Shown here one piece after another: positions 10,103 to 19,792 of a stretch of 64,000 bases of DNA. The position numbers and the translations under genes are program-made. How positions within the stretch are numbered: the stretch's first letter is position 1; every line of letters starts with the position of its first letter. The stretch covers positions 62,001 through 126,000 of the forward strand of contig CAYQQU010000009.1 of NCBI GenBank assembly GCA_964419545.1, given 5' to 3'. The notes beneath the pieces are model-generated. The model was not told where the DNA came from. It did not search any database and saw nothing but the letters and a program-made list of their open reading frames with translations. Source of the stretch: CAYQQU01 sp964419545 (GTDB taxonomy: Bacteria > Bacteroidota > Bacteroidia > Chitinophagales > Saprospiraceae).

Positions 10103-10924
10103 GTGACGCAAACCATCAAAATTTCGTTGGCCGGGGGTCGGCTCCATTGTCATCGCCACGGCAGCGGCGCCCTGGTTGTACTGGCTTTACACGGTTTTGC
10201 CGACGACGGATTAGTGTTCGCGCCCCTATTTCCCGCCCTCGCGGCCAGTTGCACCCTGTATGCGGTAGATCTGCCGTTTCACGGCGAGAGCGAGTGGCGA
10301 AAACCCGAATTCAACCGGGAGGATATTCTGGAATTGGCGAAGTGGGTGCGAAGGGAATCGGGAGCGGCCCGGCTGATCCTGATGGGCTACAGCATGGGCG
10401 GCCGGCTGATCCTTTCTTTGCTCCCCCGGTGGCGGGAAAAACTAGGCGGTGTCATTTTATTGGCGCCCGACGGCCTGGGCACGCGCGGCCTGCAGGCGCC
10501 CGACCTGCTGCCGATCCGTTTCCGAAGGGGGCTCGGGAAGCTGGCGCACCGCCCGGAGCGGTTGCTGCGCCTGGCGACCTACCTGCACGAACGGGGCGTG
10601 GTAAGCCGCTTCATTTCCGCATTCCTCAACCATCATTTGTCCAGCCATCGCCACCGGCAGCGCCTGATCCGCAGTTGGGTGTCGCTCGCCCGTTTTCCGG
10701 TGCGATTGCGCGTCGTACGAGCCAGCATCCGCAAAAGCGGGCTGCCGGTAGCAGCCTACGCCGGCAGGCGCGATCCACTGGTGCCGCCGGCCAAGGTGCA
10801 TCGCTGCTTTCAAAACCTGCCGACGGTGCACATATTTGTATGCGAGGCCGATCATCTATTGATCACGCCGACGCTGGGCGAATCAATAGCCGGTCAATTA
10901 GGAACCTTCAATAATCCGGATTAA
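10103..10924 (+). CDS. alpha/beta hydrolase
   Basis: A hydrolase of about 273 aa. The oxyanion-side motif is LALHGFADDG, the nucleophile elbow GYSMGGR, the acid AGRRDPLVPP, and a late His is in EADHLLITP. Substrate is unknown. The start is uncertain. The GTG at 10103 (VTQTIKISLAGG) fits family N-termini and follows a purine-rich stretch. An upstream in-frame ATG at 9995 would add 36 unusual residues. Its stop overlaps the stop of the convergent minus-strand gene by three bases. Confidence 0.8.
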   Translation: MTQTIKISLAGGRLHCHRHGSGALVVLALHGFADDGLVFAPLFPALAASCTLYAVDLPFHGESEWRKPEFNREDILELAKWVRRESGAARLILMGYSMGGRLILSLLPRWREKLGGVILLAPDGLGTRGLQAPDLLPIRFRRGLGKLAHRPERLLRLATYLHERGVVSRFISAFLNHHLSSHRHRQRLIRSWVSLARFPVRLRVVRASIRKSGLPVAAYAGRRDPLVPPAKVHRCFQNLPTVHIFVCEADHLLITPTLGESIAGQLGTFNNPD

Positions 10925-12381
10925 AGGCGGACGCGCACGCCGGTGAAGATGGAGAAAGTATTGATGCGATCCTGGTCCGGCCCCAGGCCCTGAATGAAAT
11001 AATTGATGGAATGCTGGTACGTCGGCTGAGCAAAGAGGCTCCAACGCGAGGAGAGGTAGCGCTCGAGGCCAAGCCCGACGTTGCCGGTGAGGTAGCCGTT
11101 CTCTTCGAAGGTGCCCCCTTCGAACCAGCCGCCGGCCAGGTTTTTGCGGTCGAGCGACGATTCCTGCATGGGCGGCTCCGAGCCCGGAGCGATCGGTGCG
11201 AAGAAAGGCAAATCGTCGAAAGCATTCTGGTCCGCCACGTAGTAATTGGCCTGAAAAGCCACCTGCAGCGAGAAGCCGGCGAGGGCGTAGACGCGCCATT
11301 TGTCTCTGCGCAGGAAGTGGTAGCGGAAGTTGAGCGGCACTTGCAGGATATTCAGCTCAATATCTTTGATGCCTTCCCCGTAATAGCCGGTCTTGATATT
11401 GCCCAGCACGTAGACCACCTGTCGCGGCCGGTAAGTCTTGGCGGCGTAGATGGCGCCCGACTCGATTTCCAGCCGGCCGAACTCTGCTCCGACAGTGATC
11501 CCGCCGCTATAGCCCGCCGTGTAACGATCGAAAGCCGGAGCCAGGCGGCCGTCGCTCAGGTAAGTGTCGGGCGTCCGGATGCGATTGTAATCGGCGCCGC
11601 CGAACATACTCACCCGCAGGTGTACTTTTTGTTTGGAGCGCTGTATCTCATAATCGAGGCCGTCCTGCTCGTAGGCGAGCGGACCCGCTTTCAGGGTGTT
11701 TACCAGAGGAGCGGCGCCCGGGGCGAATGCGGTTTCTTCTTCATCCGGCCGCGCCGGTGTTGGTAAATGGATACGCGGAGAAATTGGCGTAGTTTGTACC
11801 GCCGGACGATCGCGGCCGGCGAGAAGCGGCGAAGCAGCGTAGGCGATGGGGCGCTCTTGCCCCGGCGCGGCGGTAAGCGAACGCGGAGGAGGCGTAGCGG
11901 CGCCGCCGGCAGGCGCCGCGGCTTTCGTGACTTCGGTTGAAGGACCGGCTTTTTCGGGCGTAGGCGGACCGAGATCCGTTTTTTCTTCGATGGCGGAACG
12001 CAGCTGAGGCGCCGCTTCCACCGGCGTCGTCACTATTTCCTTTTCCGGCTCGCCGAAGGGGAAATACTGCGTCATCCCGAAAGAAAGCAGCAACAGGAGC
12101 GCCAACTCCACCAGTTTGTAGCGGATCAGGCGATACGTCAGGGCGCGGGCGTATTCCAGCCGTCCGACCATCTTTGCCCAGTGGTCTGCGTTATAAGGCG
12201 CTTCGAAAGCGTGCAGCTTCTGGAAGACCGTCTGATCGAGCGAGCGGTCGTCCAGCGAAGGCGGGCCGGCCTCTGCTTCCGTGAGCTTTTGCTCAAACAG
12301 CTCCCAGCCACTGGCGTCGCTCGCAGGCCGCAGTTGTTCCAATTTTTCCTTGATGAACCGGTCGAACTCCTTATCCTTCAT
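10921..12381 (-). CDS. anti-sigma-like inner-membrane protein fused to an outer-membrane beta-barrel
   Basis: A 486-aa protein in three parts. The cytoplasmic N-terminus (residues 1-85) is rich in helices (MKDKEFDRFIKEKLEQLRP, WELFEQKL, FQKLHAFEAPYNADHWAKM), as in anti-sigma domains. One transmembrane helix, near 88-106, contains VELALLLLLSFGMTQYF. A Pro/Ala-rich linker (about 110-235) is followed by a C-terminal half of amphipathic strands ending in IFTGVRVRL, like a small 8-strand porin-type barrel. Its start overlaps the upstream ECF sigma gene by 11 bp, so the two are translationally coupled. An anti-sigma role is inferred from order and architecture; no named anti-sigma family was recognised. 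Confidence 0.7.
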   Translation of the reverse strand: MKDKEFDRFIKEKLEQLRPASDASGWELFEQKLTEAEAGPPSLDDRSLDQTVFQKLHAFEAPYNADHWAKMVGRLEYARALTYRLIRYKLVELALLLLLSFGMTQYFPFGEPEKEIVTTPVEAAPQLRSAIEEKTDLGPPTPEKAGPSTEVTKAAAPAGGAATPPPRSLTAAPGQERPIAYAASPLLAGRDRPAVQTTPISPRIHLPTPARPDEEETAFAPGAAPLVNTLKAGPLAYEQDGLDYEIQRSKQKVHLRVSMFGGADYNRIRTPDTYLSDGRLAPAFDRYTAGYSGGITVGAEFGRLEIESGAIYAAKTYRPRQVVYVLGNIKTGYYGEGIKDIELNILQVPLNFRYHFLRRDKWRVYALAGFSLQVAFQANYYVADQNAFDDLPFFAPIAPGSEPPMQESSLDRKNLAGGWFEGGTFEENGYLTGNVGLGLERYLSSRWSLFAQPTYQHSINYFIQGLGPDQDRINTFSIFTGVRVRL

Positions 12382-12934
12382 ACCCGTAAAGTCTCGAAGT
12401 CAGTATTTCTTTCAGTTTGGTTCTGGCTTTCACCAGGTTGGAACGAGAGGTGCTCTCGGTAATTTCCAGTGTATCGGCGATCTCCTTGTGGGAATAGCCT
12501 TCGATCACGTAGAGGTTGAAGACCGTGCGGTAAGCCGGCGAGAGCTTTTGCACTGCCTCCAGTATTTCCCGTTCGGTGCAGCGGCTGATGGCGTCCGGTT
12601 CTCCGGAATCGACATCGTAAGCCTGTTCGATATCCTCGGTGCGACGGCGTATGTTTTTCCGATAATAATCAATAGCGGTATTGACCATGATGCGACGGAT
12701 CCAGGCAAAAAGCGAGGTGCCGGGCTGGTACTTGCCGATGTGGCGGAAAACTTTGATAAACCCTTCGTGCAGGATATCGAGTGCGTCGTCTTCATTGTTG
12801 GAATAGCGAAGACAAACGCCCATCATCCTGCCGTAGTAGTCTTCGTAAAGCAGTTGCTGGGCCCATCGATCCTGCCGGATGCAGGCCTTGATCAGATCCC
12901 TCTCTTCGTATTCGAGCTGCAAGGCGATATCCAT
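12371..12934 (-). CDS. ECF RNA polymerase sigma factor
   Basis: A 187-aa sigma-70 family ECF factor. Region 2 contains YEDYYGRMMGVCLRYSNNEDDALDILHEGFIKVFRHI and FAWIRRIMVNTAIDYYRK-like segments. Region 4 contains LSPAYRTVFNLYVIEGYSHKEIA and ESTSRSNLVKARTKLKEIL. The downstream gene overlaps by 11 bp and encodes a membrane protein with a barrel C-terminus, the likely regulator. A promoter matching the primary sigma lies upstream. Confidence 0.93.
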   Translation of the reverse strand: MDIALQLEYEERDLIKACIRQDRWAQQLLYEDYYGRMMGVCLRYSNNEDDALDILHEGFIKVFRHIGKYQPGTSLFAWIRRIMVNTAIDYYRKNIRRRTEDIEQAYDVDSGEPDAISRCTEREILEAVQKLSPAYRTVFNLYVIEGYSHKEIADTLEITESTSRSNLVKARTKLKEILTSRLYGYEG

Positions 12935-12949
12935 GTATGATCAATTTGG

Positions 12950-12980
12950 TAAAGGTAGCTCGAATGCTTAACATTTTCAA
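12950..12980 (-). promoter_or_regulatory. ECF sigma gene promoter: TTG - 20 bp - TACCTTTA
   Basis: On the minus strand TTG (12980-12978) is followed after exactly 20 bp by TACCTTTA (12957-12950), one mismatch to TAnnTTTG. The -7 box is 16 bp upstream of the ATG at 12934. Confidence 0.6.
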
Positions 12981-13122
12981 CCTGCCCCTTTCCTTAATAA
13001 ACAGAATATCATTTTAATGACAACGCCGCGCGCGAATATTCTGCTGCCCTTCTTCCGAAATTATTTCCGCCCGTGCGTCCCGGCCGACCAAAAATTGTTG
13101 TAAGTCCGCGTTTTTAAAATTT

Positions 13123-13154
13123 TTTGTTTTAAAATTCGCAAATCCTTATCTTTG
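13123..13154 (+). promoter_or_regulatory. parC promoter: TTTG - 20 bp - TATCTTTG
   Basis: TTTG at 13123-13126 and TATCTTTG at 13147-13154 with a 20-bp spacer. Both boxes match the Bacteroidota sigma consensus exactly. The leader to the ATG at 13237 would be about 75 nt. Confidence 0.75.
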
Positions 13155-13236
13155 CCTGGCGGCGAAGCGAACGCCGAAAAAATCGTATTTTTCGCGCTTA
13201 TTCAGAGATGCTTCGGCAGCGCAGACCGGATCAACC

Positions 13237-15849
13237 ATGAGTGACAAAACGACAGAATTATACCCGAACGGAAATAACGGCGACGCCATCGCCGGCCTAT
13301 CGGGCATGTACCAGGATTATTTTCTGGATTACGCCTCTTACGTCATCCTGGAGCGGGCCGTCCCGGCAGTGCTGGACGGGCTAAAACCCGTACAGCGCCG
13401 CATCCTGCACGCCATGTTCGACATGGACGACGGCCGTTTCCACAAGGTGGCCAACATCATCGGCCAGACCATGCAATACCACCCGCACGGCGATGCGGCC
13501 ATCGGCGACGCGCTGGTCAACCTCGGCCAGCGCGACCTGCTGATCGATGCGCAGGGCAACTGGGGAGACATCCGCACGGGCGACGGCGCCGCGGCCCCGC
13601 GCTACATCGAAGCGCGCCTCACCCCCTTCGCCAAAGAGGTCGTTTTCAACCCGAAGACCACGGAATGGCAGTTGTCTTACGACGGCCGTAAAAAAGAACC
13701 CATCGTACTGCCCGTCAAGTTTCCGCTCCTGCTTGCTCAGGGCGTGGAAGGCATCGCCGTCGGGCTTTCCACGAAAGTGTTGCCCCACAACTTCGTCGAG
13801 TTGATCAAAGCCTCTATCAAAATACTTCAGGACAAACCTTTTAAAATCTATCCCGATTTCCAGACGGGCGGCTACATCGACGTCTCCGATTACAACGACG
13901 GCCAGCGCGGCGGGCGCGTGAAAGTGAGGGCCCGGATCGAACAAATCGACAAAAGCACCCTGGCGGTCCGCGACCTGCCCTACGGCGTCACCACCGTCAG
14001 CCTGATCGACAGCGTCCTGAAAGCCAATGACAAGGGCAAGATCAAGATCAAAAAGATCACCGATAATACGGCCGCGGAAGTAGAAATATTGATCGAGCTG
14101 GCCCCGGGCGTCTCACCGGATGTGACCATCGGCGCCCTGTATGCTTTCACCCATTGCGAAGTCTCCATTGCGCCCAACGCCTGCGTCATCATCGATGAGC
14201 GGCCGCATTTCCTCACGGTCAGCGAAATACTGCGCATCTGTACCGAAAGCACCAAAGCGCTGCTGCGCCAGGAACTCGATATTCGCCGGCGCGAGCTGGA
14301 AGAAAAACTGCTCTTCGCCAGCCTGGAGAAGATCTTCATCGAAAAGCGCATTTACCGCGATATCGAACAGTGCGAGACCTGGGAGGCCGTACTGGAAACC
14401 ATCGACCAGGGCCTGCGCCGCTACGTGCGCACGCCCGATGAAGAGAAAAAGCCCCGCGACCAACGGCTTCTCCTAATCCGGGAACTCACCGAGGACGACC
14501 TGATCCGCCTGACCGAGATCAAGATCAAACGCATCTCGAAATACAATACCTTCAAAGCGGAGGAACAGATCGCCAAACTGGAAGAAGAGCTCACCCAGGT
14601 GCGGCACGACCTGGCGCACCTCACCGAATACGCCGTCGCCTACTTCGAAAACCTGCTCGCCAAATACGGCAGAGGACGGGAACGCCGCACTCAGATCACG
14701 ACCTTCGACGCCATCCAGGCCACGGAGGTAGTCGCCAACAACGCCAAACTTTACGTCAACCGCAAAGAGGGCTTCATCGGCTCCGGCCTCAAAAAGGAAG
14801 AGTTCGTCTGCGATTGCTCGGATATCGACGACATCATCGTCTTCCGGCGCGACGGCAAGTTCAGCGTCACCCGCATCGCCGATAAGACCTTCGTCGGTAA
14901 AGACATCATCCACGTCGATGTCTGGAAAAAAGGCGACGACCGCACCACTTACAACATGATGTACGTCGACGGCGAAAGCGGACGTTCTTTCGCCAAACGC
15001 TTCAACGTCAAAGCGATCACTCGCGACCGCGACTACGACCTCACCACCGGCGAAAAGGGCTCCAAACTCCTCTATTTCTCCGCCAACCCCAACGGCGAAG
15101 CCGAGATCGTGACCGTTACGCTGAGCCAGGGCAGCCGGGCGCGCAAGAAAGTATTCGACTTCGACTTCAGCGAGCTGGATATCAAAGGGCGCGGCTCCAA
15201 AGGCAACACCCTCACCAAATACCCGGTGCGGAAAGTGACGCTGAAGGAAGTCGGGAAATCGACCCTCGGCGCCCTCAAAGTATGGATGGACGAAGTGAGC
15301 GGCCGCCTCAATACCGACGAACGCGGCCGCTACCTGGGCGCCTTCGATACGGGCGATCACCTCTTCCTGCTCTTCAAAGACGGCTCGTACGAAGTGGCGA
15401 CCATGGAGCTGACCCGCCGCTTCGACCCAAAAGAAATTATCCACATCGGTAAGTTCAACCCCGAGCTGGTGGTCAGCGCCGTCTATTACGAAGGCGGCAA
15501 GGGCCTGACCCTCGTCAAGCGCTTTCAGGTCGAAACGAGCTCGGTCGACCAGCGCTTTTCCTACCTCACCGAACACAAAGATACCAGGCTGCTCTACGCT
15601 ACCGTGAAGGCGCATCCCCGCATCCAATATACCGTACGCGTCAAATCGAAACGCATCCCCGGCGAAGTCGACCTGGCCGACTTTATCGACGTCAAGGGCT
15701 GGCGGGCGCTGGGCAATAAGCTGAGCGACCAGAAGCTGGCTTCGGTCAAAGAACTGGAAACGCCGGAATCAGAGGAGAAACTCAAGACGGGAGATAGCGT
15801 GGATTTTGATTTGAATGAGAACGGGCAGGCCAAGCTCTTTGAAGAATAA
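13237..15849 (+). CDS. parC: DNA topoisomerase IV subunit A (ParC type)
   Basis: An 870-aa type IIA topoisomerase A subunit. The N-terminal breakage-reunion domain has YASYVILERAVPAVLDGLKPVQRRILHAMF, YHPHGDAAIGDALVNLGQ and the catalytic Tyr in AAPRYIEARLTP. A coiled-coil (about 370-480) and a C-terminal beta-pinwheel-like region with no strong GyrA box follow. YASYVILERAVP instead of the GyrA YSMSVIVSRALPDVRDG pattern points to ParC, which decatenates chromosomes with ParE. The gene is alone, with parE not adjacent. Annotation as a generic gyrase/topoisomerase IV A subunit would be safe. Confidence 0.9.
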   Translation: MSDKTTELYPNGNNGDAIAGLSGMYQDYFLDYASYVILERAVPAVLDGLKPVQRRILHAMFDMDDGRFHKVANIIGQTMQYHPHGDAAIGDALVNLGQRDLLIDAQGNWGDIRTGDGAAAPRYIEARLTPFAKEVVFNPKTTEWQLSYDGRKKEPIVLPVKFPLLLAQGVEGIAVGLSTKVLPHNFVELIKASIKILQDKPFKIYPDFQTGGYIDVSDYNDGQRGGRVKVRARIEQIDKSTLAVRDLPYGVTTVSLIDSVLKANDKGKIKIKKITDNTAAEVEILIELAPGVSPDVTIGALYAFTHCEVSIAPNACVIIDERPHFLTVSEILRICTESTKALLRQELDIRRRELEEKLLFASLEKIFIEKRIYRDIEQCETWEAVLETIDQGLRRYVRTPDEEKKPRDQRLLLIRELTEDDLIRLTEIKIKRISKYNTFKAEEQIAKLEEELTQVRHDLAHLTEYAVAYFENLLAKYGRGRERRTQITTFDAIQATEVVANNAKLYVNRKEGFIGSGLKKEEFVCDCSDIDDIIVFRRDGKFSVTRIADKTFVGKDIIHVDVWKKGDDRTTYNMMYVDGESGRSFAKRFNVKAITRDRDYDLTTGEKGSKLLYFSANPNGEAEIVTVTLSQGSRARKKVFDFDFSELDIKGRGSKGNTLTKYPVRKVTLKEVGKSTLGALKVWMDEVSGRLNTDERGRYLGAFDTGDHLFLLFKDGSYEVATMELTRRFDPKEIIHIGKFNPELVVSAVYYEGGKGLTLVKRFQVETSSVDQRFSYLTEHKDTRLLYATVKAHPRIQYTVRVKSKRIPGEVDLADFIDVKGWRALGNKLSDQKLASVKELETPESEEKLKTGDSVDFDLNENGQAKLFEE

Positions 15850-15935
15850 ACGACCATTTCCCCGGAAAAGCATCTGGAACCGAAGCCGGCTGGTTATTTT
15901 TCTTTAATTTCATCTTACCTTACAATCCGGTAGAA

Positions 15936-18734
15936 ATGACCAGATCCTTATCCGCCCTATTTCTTGCAGGTTTGGGGCTGCGTTCTTTTTGGCTTGTGGC
16001 GGCTGTTTTCGCGCTCTGCACTTCGCTCATTGCGAATCCGTCGCACGACACCATCCCTCCTCCTGTCTCCAACGGCTTTACGTCCATTACCGGCGACTAC
16101 CGGGGCGTCACGCTCTCCGACTTGCTGTTGATCTTTCAGGAAAAGACGGATGTCCGCTTCTACTTTGAGCCAGAGCTGATGCCCCAATACGATGTGTACC
16201 TGCAATTCAACGACGTTCCTTTCTTCGAGGCGCTGCAGCGAACGCTCAGCGGCACCTCCCTTTTTTACAGCCGGCTGCGCGAAAACGTTCTCATCCTCGC
16301 CCCCCAAAGCAAGATGAACAAGGCTTACGCCGAGCAGCTGGTGCGCGACTGGGAAAGCGGCAAATACAAATGGCCGGGCAGCGACATCCGGCAGGAGCTG
16401 TCGCTCGAATACGGCCGGCCGACCCCTGGCAATACGCAAAGCTATTCCTTCTCGGGCCGGATCACCGACGAAACGTCCGGTGAGGGCGTCATCGGCGCCA
16501 CCGTGATCGACGCGAACAGCCGGCAAGGAACGGCCACCGACGAAGCGGGCAGCTTTTCGTTATCGCTGCCCGCCGGAGAGCACCAGCTGGAGATCAGCTA
16601 CATCGGTTACCGGAAAATCATCCTTGACCTTTCTCTCTACGCCGAGGGCGAGGCGGATATCGCCATGTCGCCTTCGCCCTTCAACCTCGATGAAGTAATC
16701 ATCAAAGCACAGGCCGACGACAGCAACGTGCGGGAAACGTCGATCGGGATCGCCAACCTGGAAGTCAAGACCATCAAAGAACTGCCTACCTTCCTCGGGG
16801 AAGCCGACGTGATCCGCAGCCTGGAGTCGCTGGCCGGCGTGAGCACCCCCGGCGAAGGCGCCTCGGGCATCAACGTGCGGGGCGGCAATATCGATCAGAA
16901 CCTCGTCATCCAGGACGGCGCCCCTATCCTCAACAGCTCCCACGCGCTCGGTTTTTTTTCGGTTTTTAACCCCGACGTCATCAACGGCGTCGCCCTGTAC
17001 AAAGGCAGCATCCCCGCTCAGTACGGCGGGCGCATCTCGTCCGTGGTCGACGTCAGCCTGCGCGACGGCGATTTTCAGCGCTTTTCCGGGAGCGGCGGCG
17101 TCGGGCTCGCCGTCAGTCGGTTGACGCTGGAAGGGCCGATCGTCAAAAACCGCACCTCCTTCCTGGTCGGCGGCAGGGTCTCTTACTCCGACTGGATGCT
17201 GAGCCTCGTGGAAGATCCGAATGTCCGCAACAGCTCCGTGTCTTTTTACGATCTTACCGCCCGGCTTACCCATAAATTCAAAGAACAAAACCGGCTGGCG
17301 CTGAGCTATTTTCATACCGGCGATCGCTTCCAGTACGGCCGTGCGTTCGGTTTTCAGTGGAAAAACCAGTCGGCCGTACTCACCTGGAACTACCTCTTCA
17401 GCACCACCCTCTCGTCGGAGCTGCGCGTCGCGGCCGGCAGGTATCGCAGCAGCCAGTTCGAAGTGCTGGGGCCCGCCGCAGCGGAGCTGTTCAACGGTAT
17501 GGACTATCTGCGGCTACAGGAAAATATCTTTTTCCAGCCCCGCACCGAGGTCAAAGTCAACGCCGGCCTCGAGTGGACGCGCTACGCACCCACTCCGGAG
17601 AAGCAGGCGCCCTATGGCGAACAATCGGTTGTCGTCGAACAGGAAATCGCAAAAGACAACGGGGAAGAATTAGCGCCCTACCTCAATGTCGAGGTCGACT
17701 TTTCGAAACGCTTGTCCCTGTCGGCCGGAATGCGCTACGTTTTTTACCGGCAACTGGGGCCGCGCACCGTCTTTTTCTACGATGAAAACCAAGCCCGGCT
17801 CGTGGGCAACGAAAGCGATACGATCCGCTACGGCAGCGGCCGGTCCATTCAAACCTACGGCGGGTTCGAACCCCGCTTATCCGCAAAATACCAGCTGAGC
17901 GCTTCCAGCTCTCTGAAAGCAGGGTACAGCCTGCTGCGGCAGTACATCCACCTGATCTCCAACACGGCGGCCGCCACCCCGGTCGATCTCTGGCAGGTGA
18001 GCACGGTGCACATCCCGCCCCAGCGGGCGCACAACTTCTCGGTCGGCTACTTCCAGAATTTCCGGAAAAACCTCTGGCAGATCTCGCTTGAGACGTACTA
18101 CAAAAGGATGAACAACCTGGTCACCTACAAGGAAGTGCCCCGGCTGGTGCTCAATCCGCAGCTGGAAACGCAGTTGCTGCCGGCGCGAGGGCGGGCCTAC
18201 GGCATAGAATTCACTGTACGGAAAACCTCCGGGAAGTGGAGCGGTCAGGTGGCGTATACCTATGCCCGCAGCGAATTGCAGGCTCAACACGACTTCTCCT
18301 TTGAAGCCGTCAACCAGGGCAACTGGTTTCCGGCCGATTTCGATCAGCCCCACCAAATCTACCTGATGCTCAAAAGGCAGATCAACCCCATCCATTCCTA
18401 TTCCCTGCAATTTACCTTCCGCAGCGGCCGCCCCTACACGGCGCCGACGGCCAATTACCAGGTGGATGGCATCGTCATTTCCCAATATTCCCCCCGCAAC
18501 GAAGAGCGGGTCGCCGATTACCACAGGCTCGACCTGAGCTATACCGTCGACAATACCGACCGCAAGGAAAAGGGGTTTCGCACCAGCTATACCTTCTCCT
18601 TCTACAACGTCTACGCCCGGCGCAATGCCTTTACCGTTTTTTACCAACGCAACGATCGCGATCAACAGGCCTCCTACCAGCTCAGTGTACTGGGTACGGT
18701 ATTCCCGGCCTTCAGCCTGAATTTTGAATTCTAA
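15936..18734 (+). CDS. TonB-dependent receptor with STN domain
   Basis: A 932-aa outer-membrane receptor. The signal segment (residues 1-35) is followed by an STN domain (about 55-125, GVTLSDLLLIFQEKTDVRF), a carboxypeptidase-like regulatory domain (about 168-235, FSGRITDETSGEGVIGATV), a plug (LNVRGGNIDQNLVIQDGAP, IPAQYGGRISSVVDV) and a 22-strand-type barrel ending in FSLNFEF. STN domains usually talk to FecR-type anti-sigma factors; here the nearest sigma/anti-sigma pair is about 3 kb away, beyond parC. It is followed 17 bp later by a DUF4249 lipoprotein, its likely surface partner. The substrate is unknown. Confidence 0.93.
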   Translation: MTRSLSALFLAGLGLRSFWLVAAVFALCTSLIANPSHDTIPPPVSNGFTSITGDYRGVTLSDLLLIFQEKTDVRFYFEPELMPQYDVYLQFNDVPFFEALQRTLSGTSLFYSRLRENVLILAPQSKMNKAYAEQLVRDWESGKYKWPGSDIRQELSLEYGRPTPGNTQSYSFSGRITDETSGEGVIGATVIDANSRQGTATDEAGSFSLSLPAGEHQLEISYIGYRKIILDLSLYAEGEADIAMSPSPFNLDEVIIKAQADDSNVRETSIGIANLEVKTIKELPTFLGEADVIRSLESLAGVSTPGEGASGINVRGGNIDQNLVIQDGAPILNSSHALGFFSVFNPDVINGVALYKGSIPAQYGGRISSVVDVSLRDGDFQRFSGSGGVGLAVSRLTLEGPIVKNRTSFLVGGRVSYSDWMLSLVEDPNVRNSSVSFYDLTARLTHKFKEQNRLALSYFHTGDRFQYGRAFGFQWKNQSAVLTWNYLFSTTLSSELRVAAGRYRSSQFEVLGPAAAELFNGMDYLRLQENIFFQPRTEVKVNAGLEWTRYAPTPEKQAPYGEQSVVVEQEIAKDNGEELAPYLNVEVDFSKRLSLSAGMRYVFYRQLGPRTVFFYDENQARLVGNESDTIRYGSGRSIQTYGGFEPRLSAKYQLSASSSLKAGYSLLRQYIHLISNTAAATPVDLWQVSTVHIPPQRAHNFSVGYFQNFRKNLWQISLETYYKRMNNLVTYKEVPRLVLNPQLETQLLPARGRAYGIEFTVRKTSGKWSGQVAYTYARSELQAQHDFSFEAVNQGNWFPADFDQPHQIYLMLKRQINPIHSYSLQFTFRSGRPYTAPTANYQVDGIVISQYSPRNEERVADYHRLDLSYTVDNTDRKEKGFRTSYTFSFYNVYARRNAFTVFYQRNDRDQQASYQLSVLGTVFPAFSLNFEF

Positions 18735-18751
18735 AACCCAAAAGTTCAACC

Positions 18752-19789
18752 ATGCCCATCCGTCCTATTCTCTGGTTGTTACTGCTTTTGATCCTGATGA
18801 ACGCCTGCATCGATCCGCTTGATTTTCCGCGCTTTCAGGACCAGGACCTGGTCGTAGTCGACGGGCTGCTGACCGACGATGAAGAGGGCCCGCATTACGT
18901 GCGCCTGAGCCGGACCGCGGAGGTGGGGCGCAGCAAGAACTTTAGGCCGATCACCGAAGCGATGGTCCGCCTGTACGACGACCTGGGCCAGTTCAGCTTT
19001 TATGTCGAAGAAGCGCCGGGCGTCTATCGCCTGCCGCCCACCGCCTTGATCAAGGCCGGCGTTCCCGGGCGTTCTTACCGGCTCGAGATACAGCTCCGCA
19101 ACGGCGTCCGCTACGAATCGCGACCGCAAAAGATGCCCGAAAAAGTACGGGCCGACAGCACCACGTTCGTCACCGACGGGGTGCGCAGGATTTCGATCTA
19201 CAACAACCTGACCATCCCGGAAAGAGCAGCAGGCCCTTTCTTCCGGTGGAAGATCGTACGCGTATACAGCGTCTTCGAGATCGTTTGTTCGCCTTTAGAC
19301 CCGGCTAATGTCTGCTACGTCACCGAGCCGCAGCGAAACGATCAGGTCGTGGTGCTCGACGCATCCAATTTCCAACCCGGGCAGTCGATCCGGCAATTCG
19401 TGCGGACGTGGGAGACGGACCGCACCTTCGGGCTGCCTCAGTTTTTTAACGTCACGCTCGAAACCATAGACCGGGAAGCCTATACGTACTTCGAAAAGGT
19501 CGACGCGCTGCTGAGCCAACAAGGGAGTATCTTCGATGCGCCGCCCGGCACGATCCGCGGCAACATCAGCCGGGTCTCCGATCCCGATGAGGTCGTTCTG
19601 GGTTTCTTCTACGTCGCTCCTGCCGACACCACGCGCGTCAAGACGATCGCCTCCGATTACCTGCCGCAGGTGATCAACCCCTACTGCGGCATACCCGGCT
19701 TTCCGCCCATACCTTTCCTGACCGAATGCTGCAATTGTTTGCGGCTGGACAACAGTACGCTGGAACAGCCGGATTACTGGGAGGAATAA
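18752..19789 (+). CDS. DUF4249 lipoprotein, partner of the TonB receptor
   Basis: A 345-aa lipoprotein with signal MPIRPILWLLLLLILMNAC (lipobox Cys19). The DUF4249 pattern is seen in DLVVVDGLLTDDEEGPHYVRLSRT and in repeated beta-sandwich strands. DUF4249 proteins are regularly encoded right after TonB receptors with carboxypeptidase-like domains in Bacteroidota, so a SusD-like accessory role is inferred. The C-terminal region has a cysteine cluster (NPYCGIPGF, TECCNCLRL). It is convergent with the M1 peptidase, with 3 bp between stops. Confidence 0.87.
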   Translation: MPIRPILWLLLLLILMNACIDPLDFPRFQDQDLVVVDGLLTDDEEGPHYVRLSRTAEVGRSKNFRPITEAMVRLYDDLGQFSFYVEEAPGVYRLPPTALIKAGVPGRSYRLEIQLRNGVRYESRPQKMPEKVRADSTTFVTDGVRRISIYNNLTIPERAAGPFFRWKIVRVYSVFEIVCSPLDPANVCYVTEPQRNDQVVVLDASNFQPGQSIRQFVRTWETDRTFGLPQFFNVTLETIDREAYTYFEKVDALLSQQGSIFDAPPGTIRGNISRVSDPDEVVLGFFYVAPADTTRVKTIASDYLPQVINPYCGIPGFPPIPFLTECCNCLRLDNSTLEQPDYWEE

Positions 19790-19792
19790 ACT

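Larger units (their letters stand above)
12935..13236. other. intergenic region with divergent promoters (ECF sigma / parC)
   Basis: About 300 bp between divergent genes. It contains the two promoters listed separately. The middle part (about 12990-13120) shows nothing recognisable beyond AT-rich DNA with a GCGCGCG stretch. Confidence 0.5.

Noticed and set aside
13237..15849. Assignment of the A-type topoisomerase subunit as GyrA
   Set aside because: The YASYVILERAVPAVLDGLKP motif and lack of a clear GyrA box fit ParC better, though gyrB is the only B-type subunit in the window.
17855..17880. tRNA T-loop-like sequence GGTTCGAACCCC
   Set aside because: It lies inside the TonB receptor coding sequence and no acceptor, D-arm or anticodon arm can be built around it.
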